64,000 bases of DNA, taken from assembly GCF_019504385.1 (NCBI RefSeq), contig NZ_CP080590.1:2708001-2772000 (forward strand), written 5' to 3'. Below are positions 8,369 through 16,021 of the stretch, in pieces. Source of the stretch: Devosia salina. Its GTDB lineage: Bacteria; Pseudomonadota; Alphaproteobacteria; Rhizobiales; Devosiaceae. The notes beneath the pieces are model-generated. The model made no database searches and was not told the origin of the DNA. It saw only the letters and a list, made by a program, of their open reading frames with translations. A program made the position numbers and the translations under genes. Numbering within the stretch: position 1 is the stretch's first letter; the number at the start of each line of letters is the position of its first letter.

Positions 8369-8944
8369 TTAAGCACCCACCAGATGTTCCCACAGGATCA
8401 CGGAGCCGATAGCAAACAAAACTAGTCCGGCGATCACCTCGGCAATCTTCCCGAAACGACTTCCGATGACGTTTCCAAGGCTCATGCCGATGACGGCAAA
8501 CACGAAGGTCGTTATCCCGACGCCAAGGCTGACGGCAAGGATGCCTCTGAGATCCAGATCGATGAACGCTAGCGACAGCCCTACGGCCATGGCATCAACG
8601 CTGGTGCCAAGCGCCGTGACTATTAGGATCAACAGCGAGGCCTTCTTTGGCGCCGCTTCCCCGGGTTCGTCAGGCCTAAAAGGGCCGTAGATCATGTGCA
8701 GACCCACAGCGGCCAGCAGAGCGAAGGCCAACCAGTGATCGAAACTCGCTACCCAACCGGCGGCGGCGATACCAGCCAGCCAGCCGAGGAGTGGGGTGAT
8801 GGCTTCGACGATACCGAACACCAGCCCCGTGCGGAGCGCTTCGGTCAAGCGACCGCGGGTTTCTGTGGCACCGCGGCCAACAGCAACGGCGAAAGCATCG
8901 ACGGACATACTTGCTGAGAGCAGCAAGACAGCAACGGGGGACAT
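8369..8944 (-). CDS. mntP: MntP manganese efflux pump
   Basis: A 191-residue protein with six membrane helices in two similar halves. The paired signatures SMSVDAFAVAVGRG (residues about 10-23) and GTSVDAMAVGLSLAFID carry the conserved Asp residues of MntP. It exports Mn(II) and protects against manganese stress. The ATG at 8944 is chosen because it starts exactly at the MntP N-terminus; a longer reading frame to 9115 runs through the riboswitch. Regulation by Mn(II) is strongly suggested by the upstream leader. Confidence 0.92.
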   Translation of the reverse strand: MSPVAVLLLSASMSVDAFAVAVGRGATETRGRLTEALRTGLVFGIVEAITPLLGWLAGIAAAGWVASFDHWLAFALLAAVGLHMIYGPFRPDEPGEAAPKKASLLILIVTALGTSVDAMAVGLSLAFIDLDLRGILAVSLGVGITTFVFAVIGMSLGNVIGSRFGKIAEVIAGLVLFAIGSVILWEHLVGA

Positions 8945-8989
8945 GACAGATTCCAGAATTGACCGGGTTTCCGCGACACCCGCCGCGGG

Positions 8990-9095
8990 TTCGAAACGGT
9001 CTCGCCTGACCGATCCATCGACTGACAGCACCATGCCCGTTGGGCAATCGTGTTGACACTGTCCTACTAGGTAGTGGCTACTCCCCGAGGTCAGA
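8990..9095 (-). ncRNA. yybP-ykoY-type manganese riboswitch
   Basis: The mntP leader contains the hallmark GGGGAGTAGCC (minus strand, 9076-9086) and, 70 nt further 3', GGCGAGACC (8998-9006). These correspond to the two conserved loops that bind Mn in this class. GTGTCAACAC lies between them at 9050-9059. Position, about 50 nt upstream of mntP, and gene context agree. Boundaries are approximate and the fold was not computed. Confidence 0.8.
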
Positions 9096-9511
9096 CTACC
9101 TACTGAGGTTTTCACAAAAGGTCAACCGAATCAACGAGTTGACAATGGTTGTAGGAAGCATTTGCAACAACCCAGAAGTTTTTCTAGCCCGCCGCAAAGC
9201 GAGCGGATAGAGGCCGATCATGATCAATGTCGTGAGGTTGATGAGGGCGCCAACCGTTTCTGCCCGGGCATAGCCGAAGGTTCGCCTCTCGTTTGCGGCC
9301 CGCTGGGCAATGCGCCAGGCGATGTAGGAGACCAGCACCGAGCCGGCATCCGAGAGATTGTTCACGGCGTCCGCGATCAGGGCGAGTGAGCCGGCGATAA
9401 CCCCACCCACAACCCGGCCAAGGCGATGCCGAGGTTAAGCGCCAGCGCGTTCAGCAGCCGGCGGCCCTGTCCCGGGCTGCGGTCGGTTGCGGATTCGGGC
9501 GAATGCGACAT
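9096..9511 (-). pseudogene. truncated, frameshifted CDF transporter gene
   Basis: A strong start (AAGGAGGTTCTGC-ATG at 9511) opens MSHSPESATDRSPGQGRR and LLNALALNLGIALAGLW. The CDF sequence then continues in another frame near 9410-9425 as GGVIAGSLALIADAVNNLSD, ARAETVGALINLTTLIMIGL, and loses similarity near 9205, about 100 residues in. The remaining helices and cytoplasmic domain are absent. It is a CzcD-like gene broken by one frameshift and a deletion. The CadR/PbrR-type operator just upstream shows what once controlled it. Confidence 0.8.
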
Positions 9512-9544
9512 GCAGAACCTCCTTGACTGGCTGCACCGCAAATC

Positions 9545-9561
9545 CTCTAGTCGCTAGAGGG
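9545..9561 (-). promoter_or_regulatory. CadR/PbrR-type MerR-family operator
   Basis: Perfect palindrome CCTCTAG-TCG-CTAGAGG. On the minus strand it is preceded by TTTCCC in the -35 place with 19 bp to TGCGGT, the geometry of CadR, PbrR and ZntR promoters. It lies 34 bp upstream of the broken CDF gene. The -10 is poor. Confidence 0.75.
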
Positions 9562-9625
9562 GAAAGCCCATTGTCGCAGCCGCGTTTGAGGCGTTGCCCT
9601 GTTCCCGCTGGAGTGTCAGGCTGGG

Positions 9626-10063
9626 ATGATGAAGAACCTGATCGTTGCACTCCTCGCGAGCGGAGCGGCGTCCATTTCGGTCGCTGCCGAATTGCCTGTA
9701 TCGGTGATCGACGGCGTGGTGGTCGAGGAAGCCTGGGCCAGCACGCAGCCGAACGGCGTCGAGATCTACCTCGTCATCAACAACCGTACCACCAGCGGGG
9801 TCGGGCCCATAAGCATAGAAGTGCCACGCGCATCGCTCACGGGGGTGATCAGATCGGACGGAGGGACCTTCGAGCCGACCTTGCCACCGCATGCGGAACT
9901 GTACATGCAGCCGGGGGGCGTACGCATCGAAGCGCTGGGACTATCAGTGGGTGCGGCCGTGTCAGTGACCGTTTCCATCGGCGAGTCTGAAGTCACGGTG
10001 GATGCCGAGGTCTTAGGGGCCGATGAGCTTCCACCTGATCACCACGATTACGATCACGGCTGA
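9626..10063 (+). CDS. secreted PCuAC-like copper-binding protein (divergent)
   Basis: A 145-residue protein with an N-terminal signal peptide (hydrophobic core and SVAA ending near residue 21). The mature part has EEAWASTQPNGVEIYLVI, a NNRTTSG turn, and PHAELYMQPGGVRIEALGL, which resembles the PCu(A)C copper chaperone fold. The usual His-Met copper ligands are only partly present. It ends in a His/Asp-rich DHHDYDHG tail that could bind metal. A periplasmic copper or other metal chaperone is my best reading, with moderate confidence. Its 3' end overlaps the convergent monooxygenase gene. Confidence 0.55.
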   Translation: MMKNLIVALLASGAASISVAAELPVSVIDGVVVEEAWASTQPNGVEIYLVINNRTTSGVGPISIEVPRASLTGVIRSDGGTFEPTLPPHAELYMQPGGVRIEALGLSVGAAVSVTVSIGESEVTVDAEVLGADELPPDHHDYDHG

Positions 10064-11073
10064 TCGAGATGTTGAAGTAGGTTCTTCACCACGACCTTTG
10101 AGTCTCTATCGGCACCGAGGATCAGGGCCGATGCCCGATTCCGCTGCCATGGACGGCCAAGGAACTGCAGCCCCGGCTTGCCCGCTGGCACTTCTATCCA
10201 GCTGTCGTCGTTCCGATAGCCGACCGCCCAGATCACCGACGCGACGTCGGCACGGCTGCCGTCCGCGAAGATGGCAGTACGATCCGATGCGTCCACAAGG
10301 CGAGAGCGGATGTTCACGCCTTGACCGCGCAGGGCGGCCAAGCTGCGCCCGCGGTCCGGAAAGGGATCGGTGGCCATCATTATCCTGCCGATGGGCGATC
10401 GAGATGAGACAGACAGCAGCCCCACCCGATCCATCAGCATCCAGGTGCTGATACCGAGCACACGCTGCGGGAACAAGCGACGGGGCTTGCCGGTAGCGAG
10501 CAGCACGTCATGGGTGGCCGCCAGCTCGACAGCGATGTCCCGGCCCGACGCGCCGTCGCCGACCACCAACACTGGGCCCGTTCCGATGCTCTGCGGCGAT
10601 CGATAGGTGGATACTGTGAGCTGGGCGACGTTGGACCCGAACCGCGACGCCACCTCTGGGATGATCGCCTGCTGGAAACCGCCCGTGCAGACCAGGACGG
10701 CTTGGCTGCGCACAGTGGCGCCGTTGCCCAGCTCGGCGACGAACGCGCCGGCATTGTCGCACTCCAATCGAACCACCCGGGTTCCGCTCATCAGCGGGAG
10801 ACGATTCGTTTCGGCGTAGGACTGGAGGTAGTCGGCGAACTCGAGTCGTCCTGCATAGGCTTCGGGGTCGCCATAAAGCGGCAGGCCTGGCAGCGAGCTC
10901 AGGCGCCGCGGCGTGAACAGGGTCAGGCTATGATAGCGGTGTCGCCAGCTGTCGCCTACTTTGGCAGACGCATCGACCACCGGGTGCGACACGCCAGCCT
11001 GTGCGAGACGGTAGGAAGCGGCCAAACCGGCTTGGCCGCCCCCGACGATCAGGACGTCGATCTGCTCCGTCAT
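10054..11073 (-). CDS. flavin-dependent monooxygenase-like oxidoreductase (CzcO/ArsO type)
   Basis: A 339-residue cytoplasmic enzyme with an N-terminal FAD site (VLIVGGGQAGLAASYRL) and a second Rossmann site for NAD(P)H (VLVVGDGASGRDIAVEL, about residues 165-181). The layout is that of small flavin monooxygenases annotated CzcO or ArsO beside metal genes. The start overlaps the DsbA-like gene by ATGA, making it the third gene of a dsbB-dsbA-monooxygenase operon behind a CadR/PbrR-type promoter. The substrate is not evident. Confidence 0.75.
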   Translation of the reverse strand: MTEQIDVLIVGGGQAGLAASYRLAQAGVSHPVVDASAKVGDSWRHRYHSLTLFTPRRLSSLPGLPLYGDPEAYAGRLEFADYLQSYAETNRLPLMSGTRVVRLECDNAGAFVAELGNGATVRSQAVLVCTGGFQQAIIPEVASRFGSNVAQLTVSTYRSPQSIGTGPVLVVGDGASGRDIAVELAATHDVLLATGKPRRLFPQRVLGISTWMLMDRVGLLSVSSRSPIGRIMMATDPFPDRGRSLAALRGQGVNIRSRLVDASDRTAIFADGSRADVASVIWAVGYRNDDSWIEVPAGKPGLQFLGRPWQRNRASALILGADRDSKVVVKNLLQHLDQP

Positions 11074-11723
11074 TGCGTAGCTTCGACCTCGCTCGCGACC
11101 AGATCGGCAAGGGCTTGCGGATCGGTGCTCGCTGGCGCCTTGCCGTTGACAAAGAAGGTGGGCGTCTGCTGCACGCCGAGGCGCTCCACATCGGCCATGT
11201 CGGCATTGAGCACACCGGTCATGCCGGGGCGCATGACATCCTGCCGGGCCAGTTCGACATCGAGTCCGGCTTCGCCAGCGATCTTCCAGGCAAGGTCGAG
11301 GTTCGGGTCACCATGCACCGCCCATTCCGGCTGTCGCGCGAGCAGGGCTTCCAGCACAGGAATGAATTTGTCCTGCAGTCTCGCTGCCTCAAGGATCTTC
11401 ACGGCAGTGTCCGACCCCTGGTGGAAGGGTGCGTAGCGCAGCACCAGTCTTACCTGGTCCGGGTGGCGGTCCATGATCTGCTTGATGATCGGGTAGAAGG
11501 CCCGACACGCCTCGCAGCTGGGGTCGAAGAACTCTGTGATGGTCACCGGCGCATCGGTGGGGCCGATCACCGGCGAGTGGGGTCGGACGTATCCGGCTTC
11601 CTCGATTGTCGCCACGACGGGCGATGCATTTGGTGTGGGCGCGGGCCGGTAGAGCCAGGCGGCCAGTCCGAAGGCGACGATGGCGACAACGGCGACCGCG
11701 ACGACGGTCAGGCGCTTGTTCAT
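11070..11723 (-). CDS. DsbA-family periplasmic thiol oxidoreductase
   Basis: A 217-residue protein: N-terminal membrane anchor or signal (residues 5-24), then a DsbA/thioredoxin fold with the active-site Cys70-E-A-Cys73 in FFDPSCEACRAF and a cis-Pro loop (VQQTPTFFVNG). It should act in the periplasm on protein disulfides. The ATG lies in a four-base overlap with the dsbB stop, and the end overlaps the monooxygenase start, so all three are one operon. CEAC is an unusual dipeptide compared with the classic CPHC. Confidence 0.85.
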   Translation of the reverse strand: MNKRLTVVAVAVVAIVAFGLAAWLYRPAPTPNASPVVATIEEAGYVRPHSPVIGPTDAPVTITEFFDPSCEACRAFYPIIKQIMDRHPDQVRLVLRYAPFHQGSDTAVKILEAARLQDKFIPVLEALLARQPEWAVHGDPNLDLAWKIAGEAGLDVELARQDVMRPGMTGVLNADMADVERLGVQQTPTFFVNGKAPASTDPQALADLVASEVEATQ

Positions 11724-12142
11724 GAACGTGTTCTCGCGAGGGGCAGGAGCAGGAGGACGATGCCGGAGAAGGCGGCAGTCGATAGGTACGGGATTGGGAT
11801 GCCCAACACGAGCATGCCGGTGCTCGAGCAGGATGGACCGGTTGTTTGGCACGGGACGATAGGAGGCGGCAGCAGCCCCGCATATTGGAGCGAATGATAA
11901 GCTGCGATGGTCAGCCCGATCGTCCCTAGCGGCAAGGCGTAACGCCATGCACTGGGGTCACCACGGTAGGCGGCAGTGCCGAGGATCGCCACCAGCGGGA
12001 ACATGGCGATGCGCTGGTACCAGCAAAGGGTGCATGGTATCTGGCCCATGACCTCGCCAATGAACAAGGCGCCCAAGGTCGCTGCTATGGCGACCAGCCA
12101 AGCCAGCGTGATCATCGTCCAGGGTCGTGCGTTCTTCGGCAT
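11720..12142 (-). CDS. dsbB: DsbB-like disulfide bond formation protein
   Basis: A 140-residue inner-membrane protein with four helices. The first periplasmic pair is Cys37-T-L-Cys40 (IPCTLCWYQR, the family signature) and the second is Cys98 and Cys105 (VPCQTTGPSC). It would reoxidise the adjacent DsbA-like protein and pass electrons to quinone. It is the first gene of the operon and begins 25 bp from the -10 of a MerR-family promoter, so expression is probably metal-induced rather than housekeeping. Confidence 0.88.
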   Translation of the reverse strand: MPKNARPWTMITLAWLVAIAATLGALFIGEVMGQIPCTLCWYQRIAMFPLVAILGTAAYRGDPSAWRYALPLGTIGLTIAAYHSLQYAGLLPPPIVPCQTTGPSCSSTGMLVLGIPIPYLSTAAFSGIVLLLLPLARTRS

Positions 12143-12166
12143 GGGCTCCCCTCTGCGTTCCGCCTC

Positions 12167-12197
12167 TGCCTACGACCTCCAGCCGCTAGAGGAGCAA
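12167..12197 (-). promoter_or_regulatory. CadR/PbrR-type promoter of the dsbB operon
   Basis: On the minus strand TTGCTC (12192-12197), 19 bp, then TAGGCA (12167-12172). The spacer carries CCTCTAG-CGG-CTGGAGG (12176-12192), the same operator as at 9545 with one mismatch. This is the standard MerR-family activated layout. Confidence 0.8.
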
Positions 12198-12249
12198 GGA
12201 AGAAAATGTCGCAGCCTGGGTGCCCCATCACAGGCCGGAAACAAGATGA

Positions 12250-13118
12250 TCAGGTTTGATCGCCTGCCGAATGGAGGGTCCTTGTTGGGTGTTTAAGTTG
12301 CCAGGTCTCGATGAGGAACAATGCGGCAGCGCTGGCCGAATGGATCGCTAATCGGGCGATGCGGCGGTCAATTGATCGGCGCGCACCGCGCTCCCTGCCA
12401 TGTGCATCGCCCCCATGGGTTCGTAATGCACCGATGCCTTGGATCGTGGAGTTGAGCCCGCCAAGGATGGTGCGAACATCGGTCGCGATGCTGTCGGGGA
12501 CCCCGGCCTTGGCTGGATCGAGCCCGAGCGGCTCGCGTACGGCCTTGTAGAGGCCTTGGATGTCCTTCTGCGCCGGCAGGGGGAGGCTAAGTTCCACCAG
12601 GATGGAGCGGCAGACGCTTTCCAGGATCGAGCATGCGGCGGTGACCGCGTCCTCGGGATCGGTATCGGAATTGGCAAGTGCGCGTTCGATGTCGTGGTTC
12701 ACGGTGTCGAAGTCGATCACCGCCACGGTGGACGCCAGAGCGTCCATCACCGCAGCCGACTGCCCCGATGGTACCAGTCGCGCCTTGCCGCCGACGACCT
12801 GCAGCTCGAGACCGTCGTAGCGCAGTCGACGACAGCTTGCTGGCGCTCCGGCTCGTCGAGGAAATCCCGTGGATCGGCGGCCCTCTCGGCAATGGTGCGG
12901 AGGATGGTCTGGTCCTCGGAACGGTTAGCTCGCTCAAGGGCTTCGGCCAGTGTCGGGAGCCTTGAGCCGTTGCCGACCCGCATGCTCACGTTGCACCCAC
13001 GCATGAAGCTGTCGAGCTGCGTGCCGCTGCGGTAGATACCAACACGGTCTTGCCCGTTGCCTCCTGAGATTACCTGGACCAGGGCATCGATGGTCTGGGG
13101 CGAGAAGTGGATGTGCAT
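12250..13118 (-). pseudogene. Abi_C (abortive infection C-terminal) gene with a frameshift
   Basis: The first half, from ATG 13118, reads MHIHFSPQTIDALVQVISGG and on to DFLDEPERQQAVVD. One base appears missing near 12830, after which homology resumes in another frame: LRYDGLELQVVGGKARLV, then DPEDAVTAACSILESVCRSI, DIQGLYKAVREPLGL and GGDAHG. The second half is a clear abortive-infection C-terminal domain. The start overlaps the stop of the GIY-YIG gene by one base (TGATG). Either a natural disruption, a programmed shift or an assembly error; without the shift the product would be about 288 residues. Confidence 0.75.
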
Positions 13119-14266
13119 CAGTTCACCCTCGTGTAGGTTTCGCCGTCGATCACCCGCTGCACCTGCTCCTTGTTGAGAGCGCCGATGCGCTCGGCGATCA
13201 CCTCGGCAGAGTGCTCGTCGGCAAGACGCCGAATGCTCCGGACCTGCTCGACGGACAGCCGACCATCGCGTCCGCAGATCTGGGCCACCGCCCATTCGTC
13301 GTCCTTCCACTTCTCGGAAACCCAGGGCGCGGGCGGTCCGCGACGAGGGTTATCGCGCAACCATCGCTCAAGCAGAACATCTCGTTCATCCGGCGTCGGC
13401 ACCACGCGTGGCGTCAACAACCCATGCTCCCGAAGGTACTTGAGGCCCGAATTCCCGCCCGGGATCATGTTCAGCCGGCGCTCGTCATGCCAGTGCGCCC
13501 GCACGAGGTATTCTTCAGTGTTGTACAGCACCTCCAGGTCGTCGGTGATCCCAATGACCTTATGGTGGACATAGGTGATGCGCCCGGCCTCCATCTCCTC
13601 TCGAAACTTTCGGTGGAACAGCTGCGGACTGCCGGTTTCGATCTGTCGCTTGTGCTCTGACCAGCGCTTCTGCCAGCTCCGCGTGGTTACGCCGACGTAG
13701 AAGTAGCCGTCGACTGGATAGGACGCGCCGTTGCCGAAGATGTGCTGATAGAGCACGAAGGACTTCTTCACCCAGTTCTTTGGGGCGAGCAGCATCCGGG
13801 CCGGGGCCGAAAAAAGAAGCGAAGGGGTCTGCAGTCCCGGGATGTATGGCGACGGATCGAGGCTCTGACCAGACATAATCCGTTCGGCGGTCACCTTGGC
13901 CGCAGCCAGATGGGCAGGGTCCGTCACGACGTCGACCTGAATCGACGGCTCGATGGCAAGCTCGTTCTCCGCGAGCGGCCTGCCAGACCCGAAATGATCC
14001 GGTCCGATCGTACGGTGTCCGATCCGCGCCTTCATCTGCGGCGCGATGTACATCGGGCGATCACCCAGTGCGATGAGCTGTACCACGGGGATCGGCTGGC
14101 CCGGCTTGACCCTGATCACGCCACGCTCCGTTATGGCGCTGCCGAGCCAGTGCCCGCCGTATGGCGTTCGAGACCATTCGTTAAGGAGCCTCTCCACTTC
14201 CTTTAGCTTGCGATGCACGGGCTTGGGCGTCAGGTGTTCCCACCATTCGGCATTGATCTTCACCAT
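13118..14266 (-). CDS. GIY-YIG-like nuclease domain protein
   Basis: About 382 residues. The N-terminal 180 are unrecognised. At about residues 185-290 lies a GIY-YIG-like domain: GYFYVGVTTRSWQKRWSEH with the catalytic Arg context, a conserved LFHRKFREEM, then NTEEYLV with the metal-binding Glu and LNMIPGGNSG. The last 80 residues look like an HTH or helical module (LSVEQVRSIRRLADEHSAEV). The gene runs directly into the Abi_C gene with a one-base overlap. A DNA-cutting defence role is inferred from the domain pair. The chosen ATG at 14266 precedes KINAEWWEHL; 18 more codons are open upstream. Confidence 0.7.
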   Translation of the reverse strand: MVKINAEWWEHLTPKPVHRKLKEVERLLNEWSRTPYGGHWLGSAITERGVIRVKPGQPIPVVQLIALGDRPMYIAPQMKARIGHRTIGPDHFGSGRPLAENELAIEPSIQVDVVTDPAHLAAAKVTAERIMSGQSLDPSPYIPGLQTPSLLFSAPARMLLAPKNWVKKSFVLYQHIFGNGASYPVDGYFYVGVTTRSWQKRWSEHKRQIETGSPQLFHRKFREEMEAGRITYVHHKVIGITDDLEVLYNTEEYLVRAHWHDERRLNMIPGGNSGLKYLREHGLLTPRVVPTPDERDVLLERWLRDNPRRGPPAPWVSEKWKDDEWAVAQICGRDGRLSVEQVRSIRRLADEHSAEVIAERIGALNKEQVQRVIDGETYTRVN

Positions 14267-14405
14267 GACTTCGCCCCCAGCGCCTTGGAGGATTGTGTGC
14301 TGGACGCCACTCCACATCAAGCCTGGGTGAGGCGACTGCCAAGCGTCACGGTCTAGTCTAAGGATAATGTCCTCGAATGGGATCCTCGATCCGCGCTGCG
14401 AAAGG

Positions 14406-15191
14406 TTACATCGCGTGCCCGGTGGGAATGATCCCGAGAGCGGAAAGTCCCATCCAGACGGCCATTGCGATCATCATTAGGTTCTCGGTGAGCGAAACGA
14501 ACCCGAGAGGCACGTTGCTCGACCCACCAACGCAGGCGCACTTGAGCTCCCGCCTGTCGATGTAGACGGCCTTGAACACTGAAACGGCCCCGACCGTCCC
14601 GATGAAGAGGGCAACGGGCACCGAAAGCCAAGTCAGCGCTCCGGCCACCATCAGGATGCCCGCAAGACCTTCGGCATAGGGATAGATGTAGCTGTAGGGC
14701 ACCCAGCTCTTGGCCAGCAGGTCGTAGTTCAGGAACATGGTCGCGAAGGTCTCGACGTTCTGGAGCTTGAGCAGCGCCAGGACCACCATCGAGAAGCTGA
14801 TGAACCATTCTAGCGCCCGGAGGGTGAGAGGGTTGCCGCTCACCGCAAAGCTCGCTGCCATGGCGGTGAGGGCGGTCATGGCGAACAGCACCGCAACCGG
14901 GCGGTAGGTGGTCGCCTTGGGATCCACGACCGTCTTGCCCAGAAAACGTCGCGTGTCGTCGTAGCCGCCGATCCGCCTGCCATCGACGAACACCTGAGGT
15001 GTCGTCTTGACGTCGTGCTCGGTCTTGAATGCGTCGGTTTCTTCGCGGGTGGTGAAGTGGTGATCCTCGACCTCGTAACCGGACCGCTTCAGCAGATCCA
15101 CGGCCTTGAGACCATAGGGGCAGGTGTGGCTCGGCATCACCATACGATGGATAACCGCCTTCTTGCCGGCGTTGGCCACCACGGTGGACAT
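14406..15191 (-). CDS. glutaredoxin-MauE/DoxX fusion membrane protein
   Basis: A 261-residue fusion. Residues 10-90 are a glutaredoxin domain with MPSHTCPYGLKAVDLL, a monothiol site (Cys24-P-Y-Gly), then TTPQVFVDGRRIGGYDD. Residues about 95-261 are four membrane helices of the MauE/DoxX type with a conserved CACVGGSSNVPLGFVSLTEN loop near the end. Such fusions sit beside mercury or copper genes and probably pass electrons or metals through the membrane. The ATG has AAGGAG upstream. The promoter carries a CueR-like operator, so copper or mercury control is likely. Confidence 0.8.
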   Translation of the reverse strand: MSTVVANAGKKAVIHRMVMPSHTCPYGLKAVDLLKRSGYEVEDHHFTTREETDAFKTEHDVKTTPQVFVDGRRIGGYDDTRRFLGKTVVDPKATTYRPVAVLFAMTALTAMAASFAVSGNPLTLRALEWFISFSMVVLALLKLQNVETFATMFLNYDLLAKSWVPYSYIYPYAEGLAGILMVAGALTWLSVPVALFIGTVGAVSVFKAVYIDRRELKCACVGGSSNVPLGFVSLTENLMMIAMAVWMGLSALGIIPTGHAM

Positions 15192-15226
15192 AGGTTTGCT
15201 CCTTGTCGAATTGCTGTCGTGCTTCC

Positions 15227-15257
15227 TTTCTGCACCTTCCCATCATTGGAAGGTCAA
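15227..15257 (-). promoter_or_regulatory. CueR-like MerR-family promoter
   Basis: On the minus strand TTGACC (15252-15257), 19 bp, then a weak CAGAAA at -10 (15227-15232). The spacer is an inverted repeat ACCTTCC-N7-GGAAGGT (15234-15254), which matches the known CueR site of the E. coli copA promoter in both arms. It sits 36 bp upstream of the glutaredoxin-MauE start codon. Confidence 0.8.
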
Positions 15258-15566
15258 TACCCCTGCGGACGAGGATGGTAAGAGGAGAGTGGACGCTGAT
15301 CCGACAGCCGTCGCTGCAGCCTTGCCCATGAGCGCCACCATTATGATGGGGGATCAAGGCTTCCCCGCCTGGAATGATGGGTGATAACCACCAACCAGTG
15401 GCTTTCGATGGTGGAACGAGGTCAAAAATAGAGTTGCGATGGCAGTTAGCCGCCAATTCAGGTCCGATGATGTCGAGTCGACGTCATTAGAGGTGTTGTA
15501 ACCATCACTATGTCACGATTGATGGCAACTTGGGGTTAAACCCTTTCGCAAGATGCCGAATGCACA
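15258..15566. other. intergenic stretch, nothing recognised
   Basis: Beyond the CueR-like promoter I see no gene or RNA. A long open frame on the minus strand that crosses this stretch is only a shadow of the glutaredoxin-MauE gene. Confidence 0.4.
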
Positions 15567-16001
15567 ATGACGAGGTACCTTCGGAGACATGGGATGCCTC
15601 GTCGAGTGGCTTTCGAGCCGGATGTAACTTTGGGAGACCTTTTGGTCTTGGCTCGTCTGGGGGCATTGGTCCACGGAGACGAGGCCGTCTTTCCCACCAC
15701 TGCGCTCAAGCAGCAGACCGGCGCCAGCAGCACGCGTATCAGGAACGCCATGATCCGCATCGCCGACGTCCTCGGCCCGGTGGAGGTCGACGGCAACAAG
15801 CGTCGGACCCAGAGACCGAATGGCAGGGGTCGGAACTTCGGCGGCGCCGCCGTTCTCGCGAGCATGCTTATAGAGATCGCGCAGGATGAAGAGACGGACC
15901 AGGACCGGCTTCGGCACGAGATCACCCAGCTGGTCGACCACCTCGATCACCAGCGCAAGCAGCGCGCCTTCAAAAGGTCGCGGACACCCCCGCGGTTCTG
16001 A
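15567..16001 (+). CDS. hypothetical protein with HTH-like segment
   Basis: A 144-residue basic protein. Residues 20-80 (LGDLLVLARLGALV, then TTALKQQTGASSTRIRNAMIRI) look like a winged-helix DNA-binding module, the rest is charged and helical. I recognise no family. A start at 15594, with GGAG upstream, is as plausible as the one given. It is followed by another unknown gene after 20 bp, probably co-transcribed. Confidence 0.4.
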   Translation: MTRYLRRHGMPRRVAFEPDVTLGDLLVLARLGALVHGDEAVFPTTALKQQTGASSTRIRNAMIRIADVLGPVEVDGNKRRTQRPNGRGRNFGGAAVLASMLIEIAQDEETDQDRLRHEITQLVDHLDHQRKQRAFKRSRTPPRF

Positions 16002-16021
16002 AAAGTCGGCGATCTCGGCTG

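Noticed and set aside
14353..15456. A 367-codon minus-strand frame over the glutaredoxin-MauE gene
   Set aside because: It is a shifted shadow of the glutaredoxin-MauE gene with Arg/Gly-rich text.
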